Below are positions 30,755 to 39,524 of a stretch of DNA of 39,630 bases, in pieces. The number at the start of each line of letters is the position of its first letter. Position 1 is the stretch's first letter. The position numbers and the translations under genes were made by a program. Below the pieces are notes generated by a model. It ran no database searches. It was not told the DNA's origin and saw only the letters and a list, made by a program, of their open reading frames with translations. The stretch covers positions 128,040 through 167,669 of the forward strand of contig NZ_FMWR01000017.1 in NCBI RefSeq assembly GCF_900103085.1. The letters are read 5' to 3'. Source of the DNA: Gilliamella mensalis (lineage in GTDB: Bacteria > Pseudomonadota > Gammaproteobacteria > Enterobacterales > Orbaceae).

Positions 30755-31288
30755 AACATTCCGCCTATCAAGTAATCTCTTTTATTAAACTAACTTAGCT
30801 TTACAATTAATTAAGTATAGACGTTTCAAAAAAACTTGCCACTTTTTTGGTAAAAGAATTGTAAAGTTTTGTTAATCATATCTTAATTATACTTTTGCAT
30901 AAAATCTTAGAAACTTTATTAAAAATTTCCAAGTAGCACACACTTGAGTATAAAAATTAGTTTTTTATCGAGACGTTTTGTTTCAGCTGTTTTTGTTTTA
31001 GTGAAAGATTAAAATTTTCAGATGAACAAGAAGATGATAGATGCTATTTCAAGCATAAGATTGGTGCTAGTACATGTTTATTAATTTTAGTAATAATTCC
31101 TTTTGTAGTTTTATATTCATATTATCTTTCGTTAAGAACAAAATTCGTTTGATAAACGACTATTGATGAATAACTAATAATCATTGTTTAGATATGAATA
31201 ATATTGCTTTGTGTGTAAACTAATAACATAACCTCAAAAATTTGAGGCTATCACATGACTAATTCAGCAATATTTTAGAACCTGCTAC
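30755..31288. other. 534-bp AT-rich stretch without a recognisable gene
   Basis: Contains a ten-base inverted repeat, CTTTACAATT (30799-30808) and AATTGTAAAG (30857-30866), upstream of the surface-protein gene, possibly regulatory. A 63-codon plus-strand stretch (30961-31152) has no ATG, GTG or TTG. It reads ...SERLKFSDEQEDDRCYFKHK and then a hydrophobic segment CLLILVIIPFVVLYSYYLSL, like the end of a lost small membrane protein. Nothing else was recognised. Confidence 0.5.
31232..31247 (-). terminator. Weak hairpin after the GST gene
   Basis: CCTCAAA and TTTGAGG, two bases apart, lie 41 bases beyond the GST stop. On the minus strand the stem is followed by the T-rich TTATGTTATT. Short, but in the right place for termination. 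Confidence 0.4.
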
Positions 31289-31981
31289 TTATCTATGTAG
31301 ACGATAAGGTTGATCCATTACAATAAAGTCTTTTTCTTGCATTGCGCCATTTATCCATTCTTTAACGCTATTAGTTTGACAAATAGTGTCAATGTAGTTG
31401 GCTAACGTTGCCGATGTTTTAATACCAAAATTTTTGAGTCTTAAGCACATTGGCGCATAGAAAGCATCAGCAAGAGTAAACTCACCAAATAAGTAGTCAG
31501 ATTCAGATGAATTAAGATTTAAGAAAGAAGATAACAATTCATCAAGATGAGAAATTTCGTTTTTAACATCAGCATGATCACGTAAAATAATTTGCCCTAT
31601 TTCGAAAAACTCCGCTTCAATATTCATCGGTAAATGGTTTCGTATTGCTGGAAATCCTGAATGCATTTTAGCCACTAAACTTCGAGCTATAGCTCTTTTC
31701 TTAGTATCTGTCGGCCATAAAGCTAAGTTGGTATGTTTTTCAGCCAAGTATTCACAAATAGCCAAAGAATCAGATATAACCACATCATTATCAACTAAAA
31801 TGGGGACTGTTCCATATTTCGATATTGCAAATACGGTTGCTTTAAAAGTAGAATTATCGTCAAAGTTATCAAATCGAATAAGCTGTTCATCAAAAGGGAT
31901 GCAAAAATGCTTCATTGCAACCCAAGGTCGCATAGACCATGTTGAGTAGTTTTTATTGCCTATATAAAGTTTGTAATTCAT
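31289..31981 (-). CDS. Glutathione S-transferase family protein
   Basis: A 230-aa soluble enzyme. The thioredoxin-like N-terminal domain opens MNYKLYIGNKNYSTWSMRPW, with a serine in the position expected for glutathione activation in zeta/beefy-like bacterial GSTs. TVPILVD supplies the cis-proline, and ISDSLAICEYLAEKH holds the gamma-glutamyl contact residues. The helical C-terminal domain follows (FTLADAFYAPMCLRL). Substrate unknown; detoxification or a maleylacetoacetate-isomerase-like role are options. I chose ATG 31981 with GGAGA six bases upstream; a TTG two codons earlier is unlikely. It lies 71 bp beyond the small gene that follows mazG, so it could be transcribed with them. Confidence 0.88.
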   Translation of the reverse strand: MNYKLYIGNKNYSTWSMRPWVAMKHFCIPFDEQLIRFDNFDDNSTFKATVFAISKYGTVPILVDNDVVISDSLAICEYLAEKHTNLALWPTDTKKRAIARSLVAKMHSGFPAIRNHLPMNIEAEFFEIGQIILRDHADVKNEISHLDELLSSFLNLNSSESDYLFGEFTLADAFYAPMCLRLKNFGIKTSATLANYIDTICQTNSVKEWINGAMQEKDFIVMDQPYRLHR

Positions 31982-32052
31982 CCCCAATCTCCATTTAATT
32001 TAATAATATAATGGATAATTCATATTTATCTGTTTTCGTGGTTTTGTTTTTA

Positions 32053-32493
32053 TTACAAATAAACCACATGCTTACCTTTTTCTGGTTGGAAAGTCGCTTT
32101 GCCAAATTCATCTAAGAAATAGGCAATATGATCGGCTTTATCCCCCACTAAACGCCCTTTTACTTTGTTCCATGTCATAAGTACTATCATGGCATCAGGT
32201 TCACAGCAAATTAACATGGGTTGTTCAAACTCTTCGTTCCAATAAAACTCACCACCGTATAATTTATGGGCGGTGAGTAATAAATAACATCCGTATTCCT
32301 GCGATATCATGTTGAGTTGTTCTTCTGATATGCTGAAGTTCTTTTCAGCCAGTTCACTGATAATCATTTCAACGACAGAGATACTCTTTTCGGAATAATC
32401 GAGCTGATTAATACTCCAAGTTGGGCTGTTTAAAATGGCATTTTGTGCCCATGCTTCGATTTCTTGATACAGTTCGTTTTTTTGTTCAGTCAT
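32053..32493 (-). CDS. Uncharacterised 146-aa protein coupled to mazG
   Basis: I do not recognise the family. The protein is soluble, acidic, with no signal or membrane helix. It is helical in its first half (QEIEAWAQNAIL, VVEMIISELAEKN) and has aromatic/beta-like segments later (YGCYLLLTAHKLYGGEFYWN, MLICCEPDAMIVLMTWNKV), ending KGKHVVYL. Its start overlaps the last eight bases of mazG, implying translational coupling and real expression. The composition of the second half is vaguely like SMI1/KNR4-type or other immunity-like folds, but that is not good enough for a call. A house-cleaning role with MazG is only guilt by association. Confidence 0.75.
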   Translation of the reverse strand: MTEQKNELYQEIEAWAQNAILNSPTWSINQLDYSEKSISVVEMIISELAEKNFSISEEQLNMISQEYGCYLLLTAHKLYGGEFYWNEEFEQPMLICCEPDAMIVLMTWNKVKGRLVGDKADHIAYFLDEFGKATFQPEKGKHVVYL

Positions 32494-33325
32494 GATGAGT
32501 TACTTCACTATTAGGGTTAATTTGTTCTAGTTGTTTAACACTTTGCCACGCGTCTTCCATTTGTTCAAGCGTTGCATCAATTAAAGACAAATTTTTTTGT
32601 TTAAGTATCGATTCTACTTGCTGAAATCGCCGAGTAAATTTTTTATTAGCTTGCTGTAAACAAAGTTCTGATTTAACCCTTAAATGCCTAGCTAAATTGA
32701 CGGTAGCAAACAATAAATCACCTAACTCTTCTTCAATTTTTTGTGGATCTTGTTTGGTTCGTTCTAATTCTTGCTCAACTTCACCAATTTCCTCTTTTAC
32801 CTTATCAAGTACAGGTTTTATATCATGCCAATCAAAACCAACCGAGGCGCAACGCTTTTGAATTTTTTCAGCTTGCATTAAGGCGGGTATTGCTTGGGGA
32901 ATATCATCAAGCAATGAGTATTGTGCTTTTTGATCGCGCTCTTTTTGTTTAAGTTGTTCCCAGTTAGGTTTTTCAACCTTATTTTCGGTAAAAATATGGG
33001 GATGACGATAAACTAATTTATCAGCAACCGCTAAACAGACCTCATCTAAATCAAAGCTTCCTTGTTCTTGGGCTAAATCAGCATAAAAGACAATGTGAAA
33101 TAGTAAATCTCCAAGTTCTTTTTTTAATTCATCCATGTCTTGTTTATCAATGGCATCAAGTACTTCGTACGTTTCTTCTAATGTATATGATTTTAAAGAC
33201 GCAAAAGTTTGAACTCGATCCCATTCACAACCATTAACAGGATCACGAAGTTGTTTGATAATAGCTTGTAAACGCTGTAATCCGTTCAAAATATCCTCCA
33301 CAAATAAGTAATTGCTTAGTTTCAT
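32486..33325 (-). CDS. mazG: Nucleoside triphosphate pyrophosphohydrolase MazG
   Basis: MazG hydrolyses (d)NTPs, including damaged or non-canonical ones, to NMP and pyrophosphate. Two tandem all-alpha MazG domains are visible. The first has the Mg-binding EETYEVLDAID followed by ELGDLLFHIVFYADLAQ, the second has EEIGEVEQE followed by EEELGDLLFATVNLARHL. The middle AEKIQKRCASVGFDW is conserved with E. coli. At 279 aa it is about 15 longer than E. coli, mainly at the N terminus (MKLSNYLFVEDIL...), so a later start is possible, though no better ATG is near. Divergent from the OPT transporter gene (188 bp). Confidence 0.95.
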   Translation of the reverse strand: MKLSNYLFVEDILNGLQRLQAIIKQLRDPVNGCEWDRVQTFASLKSYTLEETYEVLDAIDKQDMDELKKELGDLLFHIVFYADLAQEQGSFDLDEVCLAVADKLVYRHPHIFTENKVEKPNWEQLKQKERDQKAQYSLLDDIPQAIPALMQAEKIQKRCASVGFDWHDIKPVLDKVKEEIGEVEQELERTKQDPQKIEEELGDLLFATVNLARHLRVKSELCLQQANKKFTRRFQQVESILKQKNLSLIDATLEQMEDAWQSVKQLEQINPNSEVTHHD

Positions 33326-33513
33326 TGTAAAGGTTTCATCGCAAAAAGGTTATTTTTTAAAGATTAATTTCAATATATTTTGATGTTATTGGTAATTATT
33401 TCACCAAAAATAGCGATAAAATCCACAAAAATACGTCTATTTACAGAACTTCTAGCCGATAAAAGCGAATTAAGTATATAATACCCCCCTATTAAATTGA
33501 CTTTATTAAAAAT

Positions 33514-35517
33514 ATGAATAATTTACGTGAACTTACTTTAAGAGGCACCATCCTTGGTGCCTTTATTACTGTCATTTTTACTGCATCGAATGTTTATCTT
33601 GGTTTAAAAGTGGGATTAACGTTTTCATCTGCAATTCCTGCTGCAGTGATTTCAATGGCAATATTGAAACTGTTTTCGGGATCAACTATTTTAGAAAATA
33701 ACATGGTGCAAACTCAGGCATCGGCAGCAGGCACATTATCTTCCATTATTTTTGTGCTTCCTGGTTTGTTAATGATTGGTTACTGGCAAAACTTTCCCTT
33801 TTGGCTAACCTTTGCAATATGTGCCGCTGGTGGAATGCTTGGGGTTTTATTTTCAATCCCATTGCGACATGTAATGGTCGTTAAAAGTAATTTGCCTTAT
33901 CCTGAGGGAGTGGCTGCCGCTGAAATTTTAAAGGCTGGTTCGAAATCCGATAATAACGAAGCTAATGATGGATTAAAGGATATCTTATTTGGTGGTGTTA
34001 TTGCCTCTATTGTTAGTCTATTTACTAATGGTTTTCGTCTTTTATCTGAAAGTACCGCTTATTGGTTTACTGCTGGCAAGTCCATTTTTCAACTACCTTT
34101 GGGATTTTCTTTAGCATTACTGAGCGCCGGTTATTTGATCGGGATTATGTCAGGAATTGCTATTTTAATTGGAACCATTATTGGTTGGGTATTTGGCGTT
34201 CCAATTTTAAGTGCAATTACCGATTATGATACCAGTCTGCCTTTATCTAAAGTTGCAATGGGATTTTGGGCAAAAGATATACGCTTTATTGGTGCGGGAG
34301 TGATTGCTATTGCAGCGGTTTGGACACTACTTACGTTAATAAAACCAATGATAGAAGGATTAAAAATCTCATTTAAAAGTATGCGTTCAGATGTATCAGG
34401 AAACGATATCGCACCAACCGAGCGAGATTTATCACCAAAAGCTATTTTATTAATCATGGGCAGTATGTTAGTCATTTTGCTAACAACATTTTATTCATTT
34501 ATTGCTGATAGTGGCTTATCGACAGGCGTGGCTTGGACATTAGTTTTTTGCGCAGTATTATTTGCTTTCATTATGGGCTTTTTAGTGGCTGCAGCTTGTG
34601 GGTACATGGCAGGGCTTGTTGGCTCATCAGCAAGCCCAATATCAGGAATAGCAATTGTTGCTGTAGTTGTCATTTCATTAATCTTATTGGGCTTAGGCGA
34701 AGCGAATGGTATGCTAGCTTCTATCGAAGGCTCCAACTTTGCAACAGCACTTGCACTCTTTACTACCAGCGCTGTATTAGCAATAGCTTGTATTTCAAAT
34801 GATAATCTACAAGACTTAAAAACAGGTTATTTAGTTAATGCTACACCATGGAAGCAACAAGTGGCATTATTACTTGGCTGTGTTGTTGGTGCCATTGTTA
34901 TTGCGCCTATTTTAGAAATTTTATATAACGCTTATGGCTTTACCGGCGCTTTACCTCGCGCTGAGATGGATGCAACTCAAGTTTTGGCTGCACCACAAGC
35001 AACGCTTATGACAACAATTGCTAAAGGTATTTTTGCCCATCAACTTGACTGGACTATGATTTTAATAGGACTTGCTTTAGGTGCTGGTATTATCGTTATT
35101 GATTTAATTCTTGCTAAAAATAAATTTAACTTTCGTATACCTGCGCTTGCTGTTGGTTTAGGTATTTATTTACCGCCAAGTATTACAACACCGATTATTA
35201 TCGGTACTTTATTATCATGGATAATTAAACGTAATACTTACAAAAAAGCTAAAGCACAAAATTTAGATCCACAAGAGCAATTCAAAAAGGCTGATCGAAA
35301 AGCGGCATTAATTGCATCTGGATTGATTGTTGGGGAAAGCTTAGTGGGCGTTCTATTAGCCATTGTAATTGTGATTAGCATTACCAATGGTGGAAACGAT
35401 GCCCCACTTGCAATACCTCTCGATTTAGGTATGTTACCTGATCTTTTAGGTCTCTTTGTTTTTGTTGGCATATGTACTTTTTTTATTCGCCGTGCTTTAT
35501 CAGCAGTAAAAAAATAG
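33514..35517 (+). CDS. OPT-family oligopeptide/metal-chelate transporter
   Basis: A 667-aa protein with about 15-16 hydrophobic helices. It begins ELTLRGTILGAFITVIFTAS and NVYLGLKVGLTFSSAIPAAV, the hallmark of the OPT superfamily's bacterial branch, and has NNMVQTQASAAGTLSSIIF and LPYPEGVAAAEILKAG. Eukaryotic OPT and YSL members carry small peptides, glutathione or metal-nicotianamine complexes; bacterial members are presumed proton-coupled peptide or siderophore-type importers. A -10-like TATAAT is at 33477-33482. No SD is visible before the ATG, so the exact start is slightly uncertain. Single gene with its own terminator. Confidence 0.92.
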   Translation: MNNLRELTLRGTILGAFITVIFTASNVYLGLKVGLTFSSAIPAAVISMAILKLFSGSTILENNMVQTQASAAGTLSSIIFVLPGLLMIGYWQNFPFWLTFAICAAGGMLGVLFSIPLRHVMVVKSNLPYPEGVAAAEILKAGSKSDNNEANDGLKDILFGGVIASIVSLFTNGFRLLSESTAYWFTAGKSIFQLPLGFSLALLSAGYLIGIMSGIAILIGTIIGWVFGVPILSAITDYDTSLPLSKVAMGFWAKDIRFIGAGVIAIAAVWTLLTLIKPMIEGLKISFKSMRSDVSGNDIAPTERDLSPKAILLIMGSMLVILLTTFYSFIADSGLSTGVAWTLVFCAVLFAFIMGFLVAAACGYMAGLVGSSASPISGIAIVAVVVISLILLGLGEANGMLASIEGSNFATALALFTTSAVLAIACISNDNLQDLKTGYLVNATPWKQQVALLLGCVVGAIVIAPILEILYNAYGFTGALPRAEMDATQVLAAPQATLMTTIAKGIFAHQLDWTMILIGLALGAGIIVIDLILAKNKFNFRIPALAVGLGIYLPPSITTPIIIGTLLSWIIKRNTYKKAKAQNLDPQEQFKKADRKAALIASGLIVGESLVGVLLAIVIVISITNGGNDAPLAIPLDLGMLPDLLGLFVFVGICTFFIRRALSAVKK

Positions 35518-35535
35518 TCCTGTGAATAATTAAAT

Positions 35536-35570
35536 TTAAGCCCTTTTTGTTTTAACAAAGGGCTTTTTTG
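35536..35570 (+). terminator. Rho-independent terminator of the OPT transporter gene
   Basis: AAGCCCTTT (35538-35546) and AAAGGGCTT (35557-35565) form a nine-pair stem followed by a T-run. The loop TTGTTTTAAC can itself partly pair. Confidence 0.9.
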
Positions 35571-35663
35571 TTTAAATTGATTGTTTTATAACGTTCCTAA
35601 TTTTGGATGATTAAAACAATTTTTTATTAACCTATTTTACTTTGAATAATAGACAAAAATACC

Positions 35664-37586
35664 ATGATAGTTTTTGATTCAATCCAAGTGCGCCGAGGCG
35701 TTAACTTACTTTTAGATAATGCTTCAGCAACCATTAATCCTCAACAAAAAGTGGGATTAGTAGGTAAAAATGGTTGCGGAAAATCGACACTCTTTTCACT
35801 AATTAAAGGTGAAATTCAAGCAGATGCTGGCACATTAAGTATACCATCGCAATGGCAACTTGCTTGGGTCAATCAAGAAACACCCGCATTAGATATCCCT
35901 GCGATTGAATATGCTATTGATGGCGATCGTGAATATCGTCAATTAGAAAAGCAGTTAAATATTGCCAATGAGCAAAATAATGGTCAACAAATTGCGGTCA
36001 TTCATGAAAAGCTTGATACCATTGATGCTTGGACAATTCGCGCTCGAGCGGCAACCTTACTACATGGTCTTGGTTTTTCTAATGAACAATTAATGTTACC
36101 GGTTAAGTCCTATTCCGGTGGTTGGCGAATGCGATTAAACTTAGCTCAAGCATTGATGTGTCGTTCTGATTTATTATTGCTTGATGAACCAACCAATCAT
36201 CTTGATTTAGATGCTGTCATTTGGCTTGAAAAGTGGTTAAATAGCTATCCGGGAACGTTGGTTTTAATCTCTCACGATCGTGATTTTTTGGATCCATTAG
36301 TTAACAAAATTATTCATATTGAACAAAAAAGTTTATTTGAATACACCGGTAACTACTCTTCATTTGAGATTCAACGATCTACTAAGTTAGCACAACAACA
36401 GTCTCTTTATGAAAGCCAACAACTAAAAGTTGCACACTTACAAAATTATATCGATCGCTTTAGAGCCAAAGCAACAAAAGCTAAACAGGCACAAAGCCGT
36501 ATAAAAATGTTAGAAAGAATGGAACTGATTGCACCTGCTCATGTTGATAATCCATTTCATTTTAATTTTAAGCCATCTGAATTCTTACCAAGTCCTTTGT
36601 TAATGATGGAAAAAGTTGTAGCGGGTTATGATGATAAAATTATACTAGAAAAAATTAAGCTTAATTTAGTCCCTGGTTCACGCATTGGCTTATTAGGGCG
36701 TAATGGTGCCGGGAAATCAACGCTTATTAAATTACTCGCCGGAGAACTTGCACCTAAAGAAGGACATATTAATCTCGCTAAAGGTGTTCAATTAGGCTAT
36801 TTTGCTCAACATCAATTAGAATATCTACGCCCCGATGAGTCACCGCTTTGGCATTTAACGCAACTTGCCGAACCGAAAAATACAGAGCAAGAATTGCGTA
36901 ATTATTTAGGTGGATTTGATTTTCAAGGCGATAAAGTCACCGAGCCAGTTAAAACTTTCTCAGGTGGTGAAAAGGCGCGACTTGTTTTAGCCTTAATTGT
37001 CTGGCAAAAACCGAATCTTCTTTTATTAGACGAACCAACTAACCATCTAGATTTAGATATGCGACAAGCGTTGACTGAAGCGCTAATTGATTTTGACGGT
37101 GCATTAGTTGTGGTGTCACATGATCGCCATTTACTACGTTCGACTACCGATGAATTCTATTTAGTCCATGATCATAAAGTTGAACCATTTGACGGCGATC
37201 TTGATGATTATCAAAAATGGTTAGCCGAAGCACAAAAAAATGATAACCAATCAAATGACGAAATAAATTCCCAAAAAAAAGAAAATACAAGTAATATATC
37301 AGCTCAAGATCGTAAAGAGCAAAAACGTAAACAAGCTGAATTACGTGCACAAATGCAGCCAATAAAAAAACAGTTACAAAAAGAAGAACAGATGCTTGAT
37401 AAATTAACCCATCAATTAAAGCAAATTGAAGAACAACTTTCTGATCCTACAATCTATGACGCGAGCAATAAAAACGAACTTACAACTTTGTTACTAGAGC
37501 AAAGCCAACTTAAAAATCAATTAGAAGAAACAGAACTACAATGGTTAGAATTACAACAACAGCTGGAATCGTTTAATTTAGATTAA
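35664..37586 (+). CDS. yheS: ABC-F family ATPase YheS
   Basis: A 640-aa soluble protein with two ABC cassettes. The first has Walker A GKNGCGKST (about 34-42), signature SGGWRMRLNLAQAL and Walker B LLLLDEPTNHLDLDAVIW. The second has GRNGAGKST, SGGEKARLVLALIVW and LLLLDEPTNHLDLDMRQAL. The linker IDRFRAKATKAKQAQSRIKM is the ABC-F P-site tRNA interaction motif, and a charged coiled-coil C-terminal tail covers roughly 540-640. Length and wording match E. coli YheS (637 aa), a ribosome-associated translation factor thought to relieve specific stalls. No membrane domains. Single gene downstream of the OPT terminator. Confidence 0.95.
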   Translation: MIVFDSIQVRRGVNLLLDNASATINPQQKVGLVGKNGCGKSTLFSLIKGEIQADAGTLSIPSQWQLAWVNQETPALDIPAIEYAIDGDREYRQLEKQLNIANEQNNGQQIAVIHEKLDTIDAWTIRARAATLLHGLGFSNEQLMLPVKSYSGGWRMRLNLAQALMCRSDLLLLDEPTNHLDLDAVIWLEKWLNSYPGTLVLISHDRDFLDPLVNKIIHIEQKSLFEYTGNYSSFEIQRSTKLAQQQSLYESQQLKVAHLQNYIDRFRAKATKAKQAQSRIKMLERMELIAPAHVDNPFHFNFKPSEFLPSPLLMMEKVVAGYDDKIILEKIKLNLVPGSRIGLLGRNGAGKSTLIKLLAGELAPKEGHINLAKGVQLGYFAQHQLEYLRPDESPLWHLTQLAEPKNTEQELRNYLGGFDFQGDKVTEPVKTFSGGEKARLVLALIVWQKPNLLLLDEPTNHLDLDMRQALTEALIDFDGALVVVSHDRHLLRSTTDEFYLVHDHKVEPFDGDLDDYQKWLAEAQKNDNQSNDEINSQKKENTSNISAQDRKEQKRKQAELRAQMQPIKKQLQKEEQMLDKLTHQLKQIEEQLSDPTIYDASNKNELTTLLLEQSQLKNQLEETELQWLELQQQLESFNLD

Positions 37587-37653
37587 ATTGATCATTTCGG
37601 TTAATAGGCTTGAGGTAATGGCTATCCATTGTCTATAAGCCAGCTATTTAAAT

Positions 37654-38095
37654 TCATAGGTTATCCTCGCCAATGTTATCGACGATATCATAGATATACA
37701 TTTTTGCCTGTTCAAAATCATATCCCTCAATACCAAAAACGGATGTGCAAGATATCATACCTTCAAGTATTAACATAATTAGGCAAGATGCTTGTTCACA
37801 TGACTTTGTGCCTCCTAGACATTCAAAAATCCTATCTTGAATCCACTTTTTATGTTCACTAACAATAGCGCATATTTCTTCGCTTTTATTGTTATATTCA
37901 GACTTGGCTCGTACAAACATACAACCACGGTAATTATCATTCTTAAACCATTTTATATGCCATGAAATAATTGCATTGATTTTGTCTTTTTTTTCAGAAA
38001 AAACAGCGATAACATCTGTAAGTGATTTTTTAAAAAAATCATTCCGCCTAAGTAACACTTTACTTACAAGCTATAGGTTCGGTTTTATTAGTCAT
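37654..38095 (-). pseudogene. TetR-family regulator lacking its DNA-binding domain
   Basis: The open part (37654-38058, GTG start, 134 aa) begins RRNDFFKKSLTDVIAVFSEK, the segment that normally follows the TetR helix-turn-helix (...F-x-S-K-x-D-F). It continues as a typical ligand-binding domain (NYRGCMFVRAKSEYNN, VSEHKKWIQDRI). Just upstream, in a different frame, an ATG at 38095 starts MTNKTEPIACK and stops at 38060-38062. This looks like the true N terminus of a TetR protein from which about 40 residues, the whole helix-turn-helix, have been deleted with a frameshift. The residual protein cannot bind DNA as a repressor; if translated it would be a lone dimerisation/ligand domain. Confidence 0.75.
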
Positions 38096-38217
38096 GGTTG
38101 CTTTAATAGTTAATAATATAGGAATCGAAGCACGCTGGCCTAACTATTGGTTGGGATATCACATTGATATGGGTAATTGATATGGGTAAAAGAATAAAAA
38201 AATCTAAAAAAGAATAG
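38094..38217 (+). pseudogene. Small ORF frameshifted by a 13-bp tandem duplication
   Basis: Starting at the ATG at 38094 the frame reads MVALIVNNIGIEARWPNYWL, GYHIDMGN and stops at 38178-38180, inside the second copy of a 13-bp duplication. If one copy is removed the frame continues as HIDMGKRIKKSKKE to a TAG at 38215-38217, giving 36 residues: a hydrophobic start, a Trp/Tyr-rich middle and a lysine-rich tail. It may be the end of a larger membrane protein, since the frame is open upstream to 38052 without another start. No SD is visible. Family not recognised. Confidence 0.4.
38163..38188 (+). repeat. 13-bp perfect tandem duplication
   Basis: ATTGATATGGGTA at 38163-38175 is repeated exactly at 38176-38188. 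Its length is not a multiple of three, so it shifts the reading frame of the small ORF around it. The lack of divergence suggests a recent event. Confidence 0.9.
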
Positions 38218-38354
38218 ATTGCCTATATTATATTAATAATAAACTAAATTATGATCCTATAGTGGTTTTATCTACCTTGGCGACTCACTTTAATAAAATA
38301 TATTAGATATAGAACTATTATTCTTAAATTCTCGAAAGGCATTATATTTATTTT

Positions 38355-38391
38355 ATAAAAGAAAAACCACAAGATAGACTCTTGTGGTTTT
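38355..38391 (-). terminator. Rho-independent terminator after nusG
   Basis: AAAACCACAAGA (38363-38374) and TCTTGTGGTTTT (38380-38391) form a perfect 12-pair stem. On the minus strand it is followed by TTCTTTTATAAAAT. It ends the secE-nusG transcript, or separates it from what follows to the left. Confidence 0.88.
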
Positions 38392-38433
38392 GTAAAAGAT
38401 ATTGCTAATTCAGTAAAAAGCTATATCAAAAGA

Positions 38434-38982
38434 TTAGCTCTTTTCAACTTGACTAAAATCTAGTTCTACAGGTGTCGAACGCCCAAAAATAGAAACGGAA
38501 ACTTTTAAGCGGCTTTTTTCGTAATCAACTTCTTCAACTACACCGTTAAAGTCAGCAAATGGACCTTCGTTAACACGAACAAGTTCACCCGGCTCAAATA
38601 ACGTTTTAGGACGCGGTTTATCACCAACTTGTTGTAAACGATTCATGATAGCATCAACTTCGCGTTGGCTAATTGGCGCAGGACGATCCGAAGTACCACC
38701 AATAAAGCCCATTGTTCTTGGTACGCTTTTTACTAAATGCCAAGTTGCATCATTCATCATCATTTCAACTAATACATAACCGGGGAAGAACTTACGTTCA
38801 CTTTTGCGACGTTGACCACTTTTCATTTCAACAACTTCTTCGGTTGGAACCAATACTTCACCGAATGCATCTTCCATATTATGTAATTTGATATATTCAC
38901 GTAATGATTGTGCAACACGTGCTTCGTAACCAGAATAAGCTTGAATAACATACCATCGTTTTTGTTGTTGTGTTTCACTCAT
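38434..38982 (-). CDS. nusG: Transcription termination/antitermination factor NusG
   Basis: A 182-aa protein (E. coli 181). The NGN domain is [20 protein letters not shown] through [16 protein letters not shown] and [11 protein letters not shown], and the C-terminal KOW domain is [20 protein letters not shown]. NusG binds the RNA polymerase clamp and links it to Rho or to ribosomal S10. It begins one base beyond the secE stop, in an operon. The usual rplKAJL genes would follow to the left in E. coli, but here nusG is followed by a terminator and unrelated genes. Confidence 0.98.
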   Translation of the reverse strand: MSETQQQKRWYVIQAYSGYEARVAQSLREYIKLHNMEDAFGEVLVPTEEVVEMKSGQRRKSERKFFPGYVLVEMMMNDATWHLVKSVPRTMGFIGGTSDRPAPISQREVDAIMNRLQQVGDKPRPKTLFEPGELVRVNEGPFADFNGVVEEVDYEKSRLKVSVSIFGRSTPVELDFSQVEKS

Positions 38983-38983
38983 A

Positions 38984-39385
38984 TTAACGCCCTATTGATG
39001 TTAAATAAAAGATTATTGAACGGAATAAAGAATCCATTCCCCAAAGCGCTAAACCAACAATAACTGTGATAGCTGCAATAAGTAAAGTTGTCTGTGTCGT
39101 TTCTTTACGAGTTGGCCATACAACCTTTCTTAACTCTTTTCTAGATTCTTGTAAAAATGACAAAAATGACTTACCTTTGTTTGTTGTGATCGCAATAAGC
39201 AAAGTTAACAGCGAAATCACAACAACCACAATAATCCGAACGATTGTATTAGGTTGATATATATCATTAGGTTCAGCAAAATAAAAATTTCCCCAAACAA
39301 CAAACGCAATCAATACTAGAACTAAACCCCATTTGAGTTTATCTAGAATAGTATTTGTATCTTGACTCTCGTTACTTACTAGCAT
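38984..39385 (-). CDS. secE: Preprotein translocase subunit SecE
   Basis: A 133-aa protein with three predicted helices (about 18-35, 46-66 and 98-125), the gammaproteobacterial long form. The conserved cytoplasmic amphipathic segment [20 protein letters not shown] lies before the last helix, which clamps SecY. It is located between tuf and nusG as in E. coli. Confidence 0.97.
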   Translation of the reverse strand: MLVSNESQDTNTILDKLKWGLVLVLIAFVVWGNFYFAEPNDIYQPNTIVRIIVVVVISLLTLLIAITTNKGKSFLSFLQESRKELRKVVWPTRKETTQTTLLIAAITVIVGLALWGMDSLFRSIIFYLTSIGR

Positions 39386-39474
39386 ATAAAACCTATGATT
39401 ATGTTATTTATAGTAATATCTATTTTCCAAAATGCTCTTTTTATAAAAGCATTTTGCTAAACAGACTAGATAAG

Positions 39475-39498
39475 AAAGGGCATCAAATGATACCCTTT
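39475..39498 (-). terminator. Hairpin after tuf
   Basis: On the minus strand AAAGGGTATCA and TGATGCCCTTT pair (one G-U) with a tight loop, followed by CTTATCT. It starts 27 bases after the tuf stop. A second inverted repeat, CAAAATGCT (39428-39436) and AGCATTTTG (39448-39456), lies between it and secE and may strengthen termination or mark an mRNA end. Confidence 0.6.
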
Positions 39499-39524
39499 TC
39501 TCTTGCCACGAAGGCTTAATCACA

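Larger units (their letters stand above)
38059..38433. other. Decaying intergenic stretch between the TetR remnant and nusG
   Basis: Apart from the TetR N-terminal fragment it contains a small plus-strand ORF interrupted by a tandem duplication (38094-38217) and the nusG terminator. From 38218 to 38350 it is AT-rich and I see nothing in it. Confidence 0.5.
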
